This document shows, piece after piece, positions 54,357 through 63,080 of a stretch of DNA of 64,000 nucleotides (position 1 is the stretch's first letter; every line of letters starts with the position of its first letter). The translations under genes were made by a program, and so were the position numbers. The notes beneath the pieces were generated by a model. It searched no databases, was not told the origin of the DNA, and was given only the letters and a program-made list of their open reading frames with translations. The stretch is from VRUE01 sp036266075 (lineage in GTDB: Bacteria; Actinomycetota; Thermoleophilia; Solirubrobacterales; 70-9): contig DATANV010000015.1 in the NCBI GenBank assembly GCA_036266075.1, forward strand, positions 88,566 through 152,565. The letters are read 5' to 3'.

Positions 54357-55183
54357 TGCCGGGGTCGCTGATCGTCTGCCCAACCCCGATCGGCAACCTC
54401 GACGACATCACGCTCCGCGCCCGCGACGCCCTGGTCGCCGCCGACTACATTGCCTGCGAGGACACGCGTCGCACCGGCGGTCTGCTCGACAAGCTCGGCA
54501 TCCGGCCGGCTCCGCCGCTGATCTCCACCCACGAGGGCAACGAAGCGCCGCGCGCGGTCGAGCTGGCGCAGCGGATCGAACGCGGCGACACCGTCGTCCT
54601 CGTCTCCGACGCCGGCATGCCGGCGATCTCCGACCCCGGCTTCCGGCTGATCCGCCGCTGCATCGACCGCAACCTCGAGGTGACCGTCCTGCCGGGGCCG
54701 TCGGTCGTGCCGGTGGCGCTGGTCGCCTCCGGGCTGCCGACCGACCGCTGGCGCTTCGAGGGCTTCCTGCCGAAGCGCTCCGGCGAGATGGAGCGGGTGC
54801 TGCGCTCGGCCGAGACCGTGGTCGCCTTCGAGTCGCCGCGCCGCGTCGGCGACTCGCTGGCGGCGCTGGCCTCGATCGCCCCCGACCGCCCGGCAGCCGT
54901 CTGCCGCGAGATGTCGAAGATGCACGAGGAGGTCTCGCGCGGCTCGCTCGCCGAGCTGGCGCGGCGCTTCCGCGGCGACGTCAAGGGCGAGATCGTGCTG
55001 GTCATCGGGCCCGCCTCCTCCGAGGACCACGACCAGGACGTCGGCTTCGCCGTCGACGCCCTGCGCCACCTGGTCCAGTCCGGCGCCCGCCCCCGCGCCG
55101 CCGCCAGTGTCGTCGCCGCCCTGACCGGCACCCGCGCTAACGACCTCTACCGGGCGCTGACCGGCCGCGAGCCGCGCAGATAG
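54356..55183 (+). CDS. rsmI: 16S rRNA 2'-O-methyltransferase RsmI
   Basis: 275 residues; ATG shares its first base with the last base of the upstream stop (TGATG). It methylates the ribose of C1402 in 16S rRNA. The tetrapyrrole-methylase-like fold is shown by LIVCPTPIGNLDDITLRARDAL, ACEDTRRTGGLLDKLGI, STHEGNEAPRAVEL, VVLVSDAGMPAISDPGFRLIR and the SAM-region TVLPGPSVVPVALVASGL. The C-terminal RsmI helical part is present (ALRHLVQSGARPRAAASVVAALTG...RALTG). metG follows after 11 nt. Confidence 0.95.
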   Translation: MPGSLIVCPTPIGNLDDITLRARDALVAADYIACEDTRRTGGLLDKLGIRPAPPLISTHEGNEAPRAVELAQRIERGDTVVLVSDAGMPAISDPGFRLIRRCIDRNLEVTVLPGPSVVPVALVASGLPTDRWRFEGFLPKRSGEMERVLRSAETVVAFESPRRVGDSLAALASIAPDRPAAVCREMSKMHEEVSRGSLAELARRFRGDVKGEIVLVIGPASSEDHDQDVGFAVDALRHLVQSGARPRAAASVVAALTGTRANDLYRALTGREPRR

Positions 55184-55186
55184 CCT
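55181..55186 (+). promoter_or_regulatory. Candidate -10 box of metG
   Basis: TAGCCT, whose first three bases are the rsmI stop, lies 8 nt before the GTG at 55195. It may give a second, leaderless metG transcript. Confidence 0.35.
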
Positions 55187-55194
55187 GGGGCCCA

Positions 55195-56700
55195 GTGGCC
55201 TACTACGTCACCACTCCGATCTACTACGTCAACGCCGAGCCGCATCTCGGCCACGCCTACTCGACGATGGCCGCCGACGTGCTGGCCCGCCACATGCGCC
55301 AGCGCGGCGAGGAGGTCTTCTTCCTGACCGGCACCGACGAGCACGGCGAGCCGATCGAGATGGCGGCCGAGCGCGAGGGCGTCACTCCGCAAGAGCTGGC
55401 CGATCGCAACACCGCCAGGTTCGAAGAGCTGATGCCGATCATCGACGCCAGCAACGACTTCTTCATCCGCACCTCCGACCCGCGGCACGGCGAGCGCGTC
55501 GCCGAGATCATGCAGCGCGTCTACGACAACGGCTGGGTGACCAAGGGAACCTATGAGGGTTGGTACTGCCCGCGCTGCGCCGACTTCAAGACCGAGCGCG
55601 AGCTGGGGCCCGGCCAGACCTGCCCGATCCACGAGATCCCGCTCCAGCGCGAACGCGAGGAGAACTGGTTCTTCCGTCTCTCCGCCTTCCAGGCCCAGCT
55701 CGAAGGGCTCTACGAGGAGCGGCCCGACTTCGTCGTCCCCGAGTTCCGCCGCAACGAGGCGATCTCCTTCGTCAAGCAGGGGCTGGAGGACGTCTCGCTC
55801 TCACGGCCGAAACTGAAGTGGGGGATGCGGTTGCCCTGGGACCCCGGCCAGCGGATGTACGTCTGGTTCGACGCGCTGCTCAACTACGTCACGGCGCTGG
55901 GCTTCGCGCGCGAGGGCGAGGACCTGACCGAGCGCTTCTGGCCCGCCGACCTGCACGTGCTGGGCAAGGACATCCTCAAGTTCCACGCGGTGATCTGGCC
56001 GGCGCTGCTCTGGGCCGCCGACCTCGAGCCGCCGCGGCGGATGTCGATCCACGGCTACCTCTTGATGGGCGAGAAAAAGATGTCGAAGTCGCTCGGCAAC
56101 GTGCTCGACCCCTTCGCGGCAATCGAGCGCTTCGGCGCCGACGCGCTGCGCTTCTACTGCTTCCGCGAGGTCAGCTTCGGCCAGGACGGCTCGATCTCGA
56201 CCGCCGGCTTCGAGGCCCGCTACGAGGCCGAGCTGGCCAACGACTTCGGCAACCTGGCGAGCCGCGTGCTGGCGATGGTCGAGCGCTACCGCGACAGCGT
56301 CGTGCCGGCGGCCCAGGTCGACGCGGTCCTGCAGGAGGACTTCGAAGGGGCGGTCGAGCGCTTCAGCGAGCTGCTCGACCGCGCCGAGCTGAGCCAGGCG
56401 CTGGAGGAGGCCTGGCGGCTGGTGCGGCGCCTCAACCGCTATGTCGAGGAGACGCGCCCCTGGGAGCTGGCTAAGGACGAGGCCGACCCCGAGCGGCTCG
56501 ACGAGGTCCTCTACAACCTCGCCGAGGGTCTGCGGGCGACGACCCTGCTCCTGCTGCCCTACCTGCCGCGCACCGCGGAGCAGCTGTTGGACGCCCTCGG
56601 CGAGGAGTCCCGCGAGCTGACCGGCCTCGGCGCCCGCCCCGGCGGCCAGCGCGTCGAGCGCGTCTCGCCCCTCTTCCCCAAGACCGAGGCGCCGGCCTAG
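55195..56700 (+). CDS. metG: Methionyl-tRNA synthetase
   Basis: 501 residues from a GTG. It charges tRNA-Met and initiator tRNA. Class I motifs are YYVNAEPHLGHAYSTMAADVLARH (HIGH region) and MGEKKMSKSLGNVLDP (KMSKS). The connective insert has one zinc pair (WYCPRCADF and TCPIHEIPL). No C-terminal dimer (Trbp111) domain is present, as expected for this short form. Its TAG stop overlaps the stop of the converging oxidase gene (CTAG). Confidence 0.97.
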   Translation: MAYYVTTPIYYVNAEPHLGHAYSTMAADVLARHMRQRGEEVFFLTGTDEHGEPIEMAAEREGVTPQELADRNTARFEELMPIIDASNDFFIRTSDPRHGERVAEIMQRVYDNGWVTKGTYEGWYCPRCADFKTERELGPGQTCPIHEIPLQREREENWFFRLSAFQAQLEGLYEERPDFVVPEFRRNEAISFVKQGLEDVSLSRPKLKWGMRLPWDPGQRMYVWFDALLNYVTALGFAREGEDLTERFWPADLHVLGKDILKFHAVIWPALLWAADLEPPRRMSIHGYLLMGEKKMSKSLGNVLDPFAAIERFGADALRFYCFREVSFGQDGSISTAGFEARYEAELANDFGNLASRVLAMVERYRDSVVPAAQVDAVLQEDFEGAVERFSELLDRAELSQALEEAWRLVRRLNRYVEETRPWELAKDEADPERLDEVLYNLAEGLRATTLLLLPYLPRTAEQLLDALGEESRELTGLGARPGGQRVERVSPLFPKTEAPA

Positions 56701-57851
56701 GCGAGGACGCCGCGGTCGAGCTGGTCGGGGCTGGTGTAGCCGCAGAGGGCCATCGTCAGGTCGAGCTCGGCGAGGACCATCTTGAGCACCGTTTCGACCC
56801 CCGCCTGGCCGCCCAGCGCCAGGCCCCAGACGTAGGGCCGGCCGAGCAGGATCGCGTCGGCGCCGAGGGCCAGCGCCTTGAGGACATCGGCACCGCTGCG
56901 CACGCCGCTGTCGAAGAGGATCGCCAGCTCGTCGCCGACCGCGTCGGCGATCGGCGGCAGCGCGTCGAGCGAGGCGATCGCGCCGTCGACCTGACGGCCG
57001 CCGTGATTGGAGACGACGATCCCGTCGACGCCACGTCGCGCCGCCTCGCGCGCGTCCTCGACGTGCTGGATTCCCTTGATGACGATCGGCAGCGGCGTCT
57101 TCTCGCGCAGCCAGGCGAGGTCGTCCCAAGTCAGTGCCGGGTTCGCCTGGACGCCGAGGAAGTGGCCGGTTGCGGCACCCTCGTCCTCCTCGGGCGGCTT
57201 CTCCAGCCCTTCGCGGAAGACTGGATCCTGGAAGTAGTTGGCGACGCCCATCCCGTTGAGGAACGGCAGCCACGCCTGCTGCAGGTCGCGCGACTTCCAG
57301 CCGGGGATGAAGGTGTCGACGGTGAGCACGATCGCCGCATAGCCGGCCGCCTCGGCGCGGGCGACGAAGCTCTCGGCCAGGTCGCGGTCGTTGGGCCAGT
57401 AGAGCTGGAACCAGCGCGGCGTCTCGCCGCCGGCCGCGGCGATCTCCTCGAGGCTGAAGTGCGAGGCGGTGCTGGCCACCATCGGCACGCCGACCGCGTT
57501 GGCGGCGCGGGCGCTGGCCAGCTCGCCCTCCTCGTGGACGACCTTCTGCACACCGATCGGCGCCAGCATCAGCGGCGCCGGCATCGCCGTGCCGAGCACG
57601 CTGGTCGAGAGGTTGCGCTGCGAGACGTCACGCAGCATCCGCGGCACGATTCGGTAGCGCTCGAAGGCGTCGCGGTTGGCGCGCATCGTGTGCTCCGCAC
57701 CGGCGCCGGCGAAGACGTAGTTGGCGGCGCGCTCGTCCATCGCCTCGTGCGCGCGCCGCTCCTGCTCCTCGACCGCGATCGGGATCGACGGCGTCTCGCC
57801 GCCCAACCCCCGCGCATAGATCTCCCGGTAGTAATCCGCGAAGTCAGCCAT
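56697..57851 (-). CDS. FMN-dependent alpha-hydroxyacid oxidase (lactate 2-monooxygenase-like)
   Basis: 384 residues. FMN and substrate sites in order are 'PAPLMLAPIGVQKVVHEEGELASARAA', WFQLYWPNDR, LTVDTFIPGWKSRD, PIVIKGIQHVEDA, the catalytic His segment VVSNHGGRQVDGAIASLDALP, and LFDSGVRSGADVLKALALGA with GRPYVWGLALGG. The pattern and the N-terminal MADFADYYREIYARGLGG fit the actinobacterial lactate monooxygenase group. It oxidises an L-2-hydroxy acid with oxygen or an acceptor. A TAGGCT box lies 9 nt before the start, next to a long palindrome. Confidence 0.92.
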   Translation of the reverse strand: MADFADYYREIYARGLGGETPSIPIAVEEQERRAHEAMDERAANYVFAGAGAEHTMRANRDAFERYRIVPRMLRDVSQRNLSTSVLGTAMPAPLMLAPIGVQKVVHEEGELASARAANAVGVPMVASTASHFSLEEIAAAGGETPRWFQLYWPNDRDLAESFVARAEAAGYAAIVLTVDTFIPGWKSRDLQQAWLPFLNGMGVANYFQDPVFREGLEKPPEEDEGAATGHFLGVQANPALTWDDLAWLREKTPLPIVIKGIQHVEDAREAARRGVDGIVVSNHGGRQVDGAIASLDALPPIADAVGDELAILFDSGVRSGADVLKALALGADAILLGRPYVWGLALGGQAGVETVLKMVLAELDLTMALCGYTSPDQLDRGVLA

Positions 57852-57860
57852 CGCCGCGGC

Positions 57861-57866
57861 AGCCTA
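57861..57866 (-). promoter_or_regulatory. Candidate -10 box of the alpha-hydroxyacid oxidase gene
   Basis: On the minus strand TAGGCT lies 9 nt before the ATG at 57851 with no Shine-Dalgarno. A palindrome (57872-57914) covers the adjoining -35 region. Confidence 0.4.
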
Positions 57867-57871
57867 CCCAC

Positions 57872-57914
57872 GAAACTGCCAAAGGACAGCTAATACATGT
57901 CTTTTGGCAGTTTC
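57872..57914. promoter_or_regulatory. Long palindrome between ALDH and oxidase genes
   Basis: 16-nt arms 57872-57887 (starts GAAACTGCCAAA) and 57899-57914 pair with only one G-U wobble, around an 11-nt loop. It is downstream of the aldehyde dehydrogenase stop and overlaps the -35 region of the oxidase promoter, so it may be a terminator, an operator, or both. Confidence 0.7.
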
Positions 57915-57918
57915 AGCC

Positions 57919-59493
57919 TTAACGCGAGCGCAAGCCCAACCGCCTACGCCAATCGCGGGCGTTGAAGGCGCGGGCGACGCGGCCGACCAGGCCGCGGCGC
58001 GACTTGGTGTACGGGTACCAGGTCGGCTCGCGCTTGCCGGCGAAGCGGCTGACGATCACCGACTCGGGGCGGCAGTACTTCTTGATCCCGTACTCGCCGT
58101 GGCGGAAGCCGATCCCCGACTCCTTCCAGCCGCCCATCGGCACGTCCATCAGGACGTAGTTGACGATCACGTCGTTGATGTTGACCGCGCCGGCCTCGAT
58201 CCGCCGCCCGACCTTCTCCGCTCGCTCCTTCTCGCCGAAGACCGAGCCGGCGAGGCCGTAGCGGGTGTCGTTGGCGAGGCGCAGCGCCTCCTCGGCGTCG
58301 CGCACCTTCATCACGCCGACGACCGGCCCGAAGGTCTCGTCGCGCATCACCTGCATCGAGTGGTCGACGTCGACCAGGACCGTTGGTTCGAAGTAGTCGC
58401 CGGGGCCGTCCAGCTTCTTGCCGCCGGTCAGCGCCTTGGCGCCTTTGGCGAGCGCCTCCTCGACGTGGGCTTCGACAACAGCGCGCTGGTTGGGCGAGGT
58501 CATCGCGCCGACGTCCTTCTCGGGCGTCCGGCCGTCGGCGCCCTGGCGCAGCGCACCGACCTCCTTGGTCAGCTTGGCGACGAACTCGTCGTAGGCGGGC
58601 TCCTCGACGTAGATCCGCTCGACCGAGAGGCAAACCTGGCCAGAGTTGAACATCGAGCCCCAGGTCGCCGCGTTGGCAGCGCGGTCGAGGTCGGCGTCGG
58701 AGAGGACGATCATCGGGTCCTTGCCGCCGAGCTCGAGGCTGACCGGGGTCAGCGTCTCGGCGGCGCGCGCCATCACCTTGCGCCCGGTGCGGTCCGAGCC
58801 GGTGAACTGGACGAAGTCGGCGTGGTCGATCAGGGCGCCGCCGGTCTCGCCGGTGCCGTGCACGCAGTCGAACACGTCGGGGCCGCCGATCTCCCGCTTC
58901 CAGGCCCCGATGATCTCGTCGAGCCCGAGCGGCGTGAACTCGGACGGCTTGACCACGACCGCCGCCCCGGCCTGCAAGGCGGGGATGGCATCGCCCAGCG
59001 CCAGCGCGAGGGGAAAGTTCCAGGGGCTGATCACGCCGACCACGGGGTAGGGCCGGTACTGGACCATCAGCTTTTTCGACGCCGCCAGCGGTGAGTGGGG
59101 GCGGACCGTTTCGTCGCCGATGAACTTGGCTGCCTTGGTCCCGTAGAAGTTGATCAGGTCGGTGAGGTAGATGGTCTCGGCTGAGGTATCGCCGCGAACC
59201 TTGCCGGTCTCGGCCTGCATCGTGTCGGCGACGCGCTCGGAGTTGTCGAGCAGCCAGTCGCGCAGCCTGCCGAGCCAGCGGTAGCGACCCTCGACTCCCA
59301 GCGCCTCCCACTCGGCCTGATTGGCGCGCACGCGCGCCACGGTCTCGGCGACGCTTGCCGGGGAGCCGACGGCGACGCTGCCCACCGTCGTCCCGGTTGC
59401 AGGGTTGAGGACCTCGATCCGCTCGGCGCCGTCGCGGCCGGGACCGCCCCCGTTCACCGCCGTATCGCTCTGCTGGGCAGTTCCGCTCTCCAC
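57919..59493 (-). CDS. NAD(P)-dependent aldehyde dehydrogenase
   Basis: 524 residues from a GTG with AAGGGAG 7 nt upstream. Catalytic Cys is in FNSGQVCLSVERIYV and the general base Glu in VSLELGGKDPMIVLSDADLDRA; cofactor binding in GVISPWNFPLALALGDAIPAL, KPSEFTPLG and FTGSDRTGRKVM. The C-terminus has FGPVVGVMKVRDAEEALRLANDTRYGLAGSVF and a Arg-rich end. It resembles the succinate-semialdehyde / fatty-aldehyde group. A TGGCT-N4-AGCCA palindrome sits 20 nt upstream, shared with MMPL and di-iron genes. Confidence 0.93.
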   Translation of the reverse strand: MESGTAQQSDTAVNGGGPGRDGAERIEVLNPATGTTVGSVAVGSPASVAETVARVRANQAEWEALGVEGRYRWLGRLRDWLLDNSERVADTMQAETGKVRGDTSAETIYLTDLINFYGTKAAKFIGDETVRPHSPLAASKKLMVQYRPYPVVGVISPWNFPLALALGDAIPALQAGAAVVVKPSEFTPLGLDEIIGAWKREIGGPDVFDCVHGTGETGGALIDHADFVQFTGSDRTGRKVMARAAETLTPVSLELGGKDPMIVLSDADLDRAANAATWGSMFNSGQVCLSVERIYVEEPAYDEFVAKLTKEVGALRQGADGRTPEKDVGAMTSPNQRAVVEAHVEEALAKGAKALTGGKKLDGPGDYFEPTVLVDVDHSMQVMRDETFGPVVGVMKVRDAEEALRLANDTRYGLAGSVFGEKERAEKVGRRIEAGAVNINDVIVNYVLMDVPMGGWKESGIGFRHGEYGIKKYCRPESVIVSRFAGKREPTWYPYTKSRRGLVGRVARAFNARDWRRRLGLRSR

Positions 59494-59512
59494 CTGACCG
59501 CTCCCTTCGAGT

Positions 59513-59528
59513 TTGGCTGGTCAGCCAA
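59513..59528. promoter_or_regulatory. TGGCT-N4-AGCCA palindrome upstream of the aldehyde dehydrogenase gene
   Basis: TTGGCT-GGTC-AGCCAA is a perfect palindrome with 6-bp arms, 20 nt before the GTG at 59493. Third copy of the motif found at 40525 and 45639. Confidence 0.65.
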
Positions 59529-59537
59529 CTCTAGCCG

Positions 59538-60707
59538 CTAGCGGGGAACCAGTCTGTAGACGGGCCCCTCCAGCGAGCAGACGTAGATCCGGCCGCGGTC
59601 GTCTTCGCCAAACGAGCTGGGGGTGGAGACCTGAAGGCCGAGGCGGCGGTCGCCGCTGGCGCCATGCAGGTGCGGCGTCAGGCTGCGCAGCTCGCCCTCG
59701 CAGAGGTCGGCGTAGACGTAGCGGCCGCGGAGCGAGGGCAGGCGGGGGTCGCCGACCACGTAGCCGCCGATGATCGAGCAGCTGCCGCCGCGGCTGTGGG
59801 GGTAGGCGAAGATCGGCTTGATGGTCCCGCCGGGGTCCGGGGTGCCGCTGTTTTCGTCGCGGTAGGCCGAGGTGCCCTCGAAGGCGTCCCAGCCGAAGTT
59901 CGCTCCGGCCGCCCCCGCGACCGTCGTGTAGTCGACCTCCTCGAAGCGGCCCTGGCCGACGTCGCCGATCGCCAGCCGCGGCTGGGACGCGCTGACCCGG
60001 TCGAAGGAGAAGCGGAAGGGGTTGCGCAGCCCGTAGCCGTAGATCTCCGGCCGTCCGCCCTTGCCCCCGGCGAAGGGGTTGTCCGGCGGGATCGAGTATG
60101 GCCTTCCGTGCGAGGGCCGGGGGTCGATCCGCAGCAGCTTGCCGAGCAGGACGTTGCGGTTCTGGGCGTTGTTCGGCGGGTCGCCCCCCGAGCCGCCATC
60201 ACCGCTGCCGAGATAGAGCAGGTTGCCGAGGAACTGCAGCTGTCCGCCGTTGTGATTGGCATTGACGGGGTGGGGTATCTCGATCACTGCGCGACGGGAG
60301 CCCCGCGCGGCTCGCGTCGCGCTCTTGCGCTTGAACTCGTCGATTCGGATGTTGCCCCTATGGTCGGTGTAGTAGACGTAGAAGCGCCGGCTGCGCGGGT
60401 AGTCGGGGGGAAAGGCGATCGAGAGCAGGCCGCGCTCGCCACCGCTCTGGACCAGACCGGAGATGTCGAGGAAGGGGTGCCGGACCCGCCTGCCGCCGCG
60501 CAGCACCTCGATCCGACCGCCCTGCTCGACGACGAAGAGCAGTTCTGGATAGCCGGGCGCGGCGGTCACGTAGACGGGTTCGTCAAAGCGCCCGATTTGC
60601 TTCAGGCCGACGCCGCTGTCAGGCGATTTGGCCGAGCCGCAGGCAGGCAGTGCTAGCGCGAGCGCGAGGAGGGCGGCAGCGAGGCTACTTGCCCTTGCCC
60701 GTTTCAA
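59538..60707 (-). CDS. PQQ-type glucose/sorbosone dehydrogenase, lipoprotein
   Basis: 389 residues from a TTG that overlaps the 3' end of the preceding gene by 23 nt. Signal peptide with lipobox LPAC (Cys ~23). The six-bladed GSDH propeller is visible: FDEPVYVTAAPGYPELLFVVEQGGRIEVL, GGERGLLSIAFPPDY, catalytic-site NANHNGGQLQFLGNLLYLGSGDGG, YGYGLRNPFRFSFDR, and GANFGWDAFEG, GGYVVGDPRLPSLRGRYVYADLC. Family members oxidise sugars outside the membrane with PQQ and calcium. Whether PQQ is made by this organism is not known from this window. Confidence 0.9.
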   Translation of the reverse strand: MKRARASSLAAALLALALALPACGSAKSPDSGVGLKQIGRFDEPVYVTAAPGYPELLFVVEQGGRIEVLRGGRRVRHPFLDISGLVQSGGERGLLSIAFPPDYPRSRRFYVYYTDHRGNIRIDEFKRKSATRAARGSRRAVIEIPHPVNANHNGGQLQFLGNLLYLGSGDGGSGGDPPNNAQNRNVLLGKLLRIDPRPSHGRPYSIPPDNPFAGGKGGRPEIYGYGLRNPFRFSFDRVSASQPRLAIGDVGQGRFEEVDYTTVAGAAGANFGWDAFEGTSAYRDENSGTPDPGGTIKPIFAYPHSRGGSCSIIGGYVVGDPRLPSLRGRYVYADLCEGELRSLTPHLHGASGDRRLGLQVSTPSSFGEDDRGRIYVCSLEGPVYRLVPR

Positions 60708-61362
60708 TTTCGACTACTTCGCCGCTATCCGTCACTTCGGTGTTCGGCGGTTCGGTAGAGATCTGGGCGGTGAAGGAGCCGCCCGCTTCGGCGCCGTTGC
60801 TCTCGGCCTTGGCCTTACCACCCAGGCCGGCGTCGATCTCGTAGGCGATCGTGTGCTTGCCGGCTTTGACCGCGCTCAGCTTCCAGATCGCTTGCAGCGT
60901 CTTGCCCGGCTTCAGCGGGCCGAAGTCGAAGGTCTTGCGGTTCGAGCCTTCGCCGCCGGCCGAGAGGGTCGTGCCGTCGGCCTGCGGGTAGCGCGCGGCA
61001 AGCGCCCAGATCGGGCGGTCCGGTTGCGCCAGGCCGGGCTGCGGGTCGCGGTAGCCGAAGGGCAGGAAGGAGTTTTCGCCGGCCCTGCCGGCGATCGTCA
61101 CGTAGACGATCAGCGCCGGCACCGTCTTGCGGCCGGTGTTGCGAATGTCGAGCCGCATCAGCGAGGTCTGGCCGAGGCGCTGCTCGGTCGGGAACTCGGC
61201 CTTGACCACCTTGACCTCGTAGCGGCCTTCGGCTTCGTTCGAGTTCGAGCCTTCGCCGCAGGCGGCGATCGAGAGCGCCACCGCGATGGCGGCGATGCCC
61301 GCTGCAAGAGCAGCGGCGCGGGGGCGCCATCGCTCTCTGCGGTTCCCTCCGGAGCACTCCAA
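60685..61362 (-). CDS. Lipoprotein of unknown function
   Basis: About 225 residues if the TTG at 61362 is the start (weak; no ribosome site). The lipobox is SIAAC after a hydrophobic helix (AAALAAGIAAIAVAL). The mature part is beta-rich: YEVKVVKAEFPTEQRLGQTSLMRLDIRNTGRKTVPALIVYVTI, KTFDFGPLKPGKTLQAIWKLSAVKAGKHTIAYEIDAGL, like an Ig or FixG-type fold. No catalytic residues. It overlaps the sugar dehydrogenase gene, so the two are cotranscribed; both end up outside the membrane. Divergent from the MlaE genes. Confidence 0.7.
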   Translation of the reverse strand: MECSGGNRRERWRPRAAALAAGIAAIAVALSIAACGEGSNSNEAEGRYEVKVVKAEFPTEQRLGQTSLMRLDIRNTGRKTVPALIVYVTIAGRAGENSFLPFGYRDPQPGLAQPDRPIWALAARYPQADGTTLSAGGEGSNRKTFDFGPLKPGKTLQAIWKLSAVKAGKHTIAYEIDAGLGGKAKAESNGAEAGGSFTAQISTEPPNTEVTDSGEVVEIETGKGK

Positions 61363-61474
61363 AGCTGCCGGAACATACCCCAAGCCGCGGCCGCCCGCCG
61401 ACGCTGGCCCATCCCCTAGACTCAGTCCATCGAGCAGGGAGCCGCACGGAGCGGCACGGCTCGCCGAGGAGGAG

Positions 61475-62284
61475 ATGGAAGCTGCAGCGTCGATAGGCCG
61501 GAGGTTCTTGCCCGCCAAGAGCTTCTTCGAGCAGGCGGGCGAGATGATGATCCTCACCGCGCGCACGCTGGTCTCTGCAGTGCGCCCGCCCTACCCCTAC
61601 GGGGAGGAGTTCATCGGCCAGTTCCTCTTTGCCCTGCAGCTCTGCTGGTTTCCGCTGCTGGTCTCGACCGTGGCGATCTGCTTCGGCGCCCCCGGCCTGC
61701 AGGCGGCCAACTTCCTCACCCTGGTCGGCGCGCTCGACCGGCTCGGCGGCTTCTTCGTCTTGGCGGCGATCCGCGAGATCGCGCCCTTCGTCACCGCCGT
61801 CGTCGTCGCCGGCGTCGCCGGCACGGCGATCACCGCCGACCTCGGTGCGCGCAAGATCCGCGAGGAGCTCGACGCCCTGCAGGTGCTCGGCGTCGACCCG
61901 ATCAAGAACCTGGTGGTGCCGCGCTTCCTGGCGCTGATGCTGGTCACCGGCCTGCTCGACATCTACGCGCTGGTCTTCGGGTTGAGCGGCGGCGTCCTCA
62001 CCGAGATCCTCTACAAGCAGCCCCTCGGCGGCTTCTTTGCGACGCTCTTCTCCAATGCCTCCATCACCGACCTCTGGGGCTCGGTGCTCAAGTGCACGCT
62101 GTTCGGGGCGATCATCGCGATCGTCTGCTCCTACAAGGGAATGACCGCTTCCGGCGGCGCCGCCGGGGTCGGCCGCGCCGTCAACCAGGCCGTCGTGATC
62201 TCCTTCCTGGGGGTCTTCTCCTTCAACTACGTCTTCACCCAGACCCTGCTCGCCACCAATCCGGACCTGCAGACGATTCGATGA
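61475..62284 (+). CDS. MlaE-family ABC permease (first copy, YrbE-type)
   Basis: 269 residues from the ATG at 61475, which has GAGGAGGAG directly before it. Five to six transmembrane segments. Family motifs are FVTAVVVAGVAGTAITADLGARKIREELDALQVLGVDPIKNLVVPRF, GVLTEILYKQ and GAIIAIVCSYKGMTASGGAAGVGRAVNQAVV (C-terminal). MlaE/YrbE permeases move phospholipids or sterols together with MCE proteins and an Mla ATPase. A near-identical second permease starts in its stop codon (ATGA), as in actinobacterial mce operons with yrbEA-yrbEB. Confidence 0.92.
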   Translation: MEAAASIGRRFLPAKSFFEQAGEMMILTARTLVSAVRPPYPYGEEFIGQFLFALQLCWFPLLVSTVAICFGAPGLQAANFLTLVGALDRLGGFFVLAAIREIAPFVTAVVVAGVAGTAITADLGARKIREELDALQVLGVDPIKNLVVPRFLALMLVTGLLDIYALVFGLSGGVLTEILYKQPLGGFFATLFSNASITDLWGSVLKCTLFGAIIAIVCSYKGMTASGGAAGVGRAVNQAVVISFLGVFSFNYVFTQTLLATNPDLQTIR

Positions 62285-63078
62285 ACGCCTGGCTCGAGGT
62301 ACCGCGCGGCTGGCTCGACTCCTTCGGCGAGATCGCGCGCTTCGGCTCGCGCGTCGCCGGTCTCGTCTACTCGGGCCGCGTCCTGCGCTTCTTCGGCGAG
62401 AGCCTGCGTCAGGCCGGCATCCTGATCCTCGGCTCGGCGCTGGTCATCTGGGCGACGGTCTTCATCCTCGGCCTGCAGTGCGGCATCGAGGGGGCCTATC
62501 TGGTGCGCGCCCAGGGCGCGCCCGCCTTCTCCGGCGTCTTCTCCGCCTGGTGCGACCTGCGCGAGGTGATGCCGTACGCCTTCGGCTACATGCTTTCCGC
62601 CAAGGTCGGGACCGGGATCGTCGCCGAGCTCGGGGCGATGCGGATCTCCGACGAGATCGACGCGCTCGAGGTGATGGGCATCCCGCCGGTCACCTTCCTC
62701 GCTGCGACCCGTCTGCTGGCCGCCTGGATCGCCTTCCCGTTCCTCTACCTGGTCGGGATCGGCGTCATGTTCTTCGCCAGCTACCTGGCGGTCGTCGAGC
62801 AGATCGGCGACGTCTCTTCGGGCGGCTACCTCTTGATCTTCTGGATGTTCCAGAACCCGCCCGACCTGATCTTCAGCCTGATCAAGGGCATGGTCATGGC
62901 GACCGTGATCGTGATGGTCGGCTGCTATTACGGCTACACCGCCTCCGGCGGACCGGTCGGGGTGGGCACGGCGACCGCCAAGTCGATGGTCGTCAACATC
63001 GTTTTCGTTCACATCATCGGGATGCTCGGCACCCTCGTCTTCTGGGGAGCCAACCCGAGGGCGCCGATAGGAGGCTGA
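62281..63078 (+). CDS. MlaE-family ABC permease (second copy, YrbE-type)
   Basis: 265 residues; start overlaps the preceding stop by 4 nt. The conserved core is 'MPYAFGYMLSAKVGTGIVAELGAMRISDEIDALEVMGIPPVTFLAATRLLAAWIAFPFLY' with KGMVMATVIVMVGCYYGYTASGGPVGVGTATAKSMVVNIVFVHI at the end. As in mce operons the two permeases probably form a heterodimer. The ATPase follows 2 nt later. Confidence 0.92.
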   Translation: MNAWLEVPRGWLDSFGEIARFGSRVAGLVYSGRVLRFFGESLRQAGILILGSALVIWATVFILGLQCGIEGAYLVRAQGAPAFSGVFSAWCDLREVMPYAFGYMLSAKVGTGIVAELGAMRISDEIDALEVMGIPPVTFLAATRLLAAWIAFPFLYLVGIGVMFFASYLAVVEQIGDVSSGGYLLIFWMFQNPPDLIFSLIKGMVMATVIVMVGCYYGYTASGGPVGVGTATAKSMVVNIVFVHIIGMLGTLVFWGANPRAPIGG

Positions 63079-63080
63079 GC

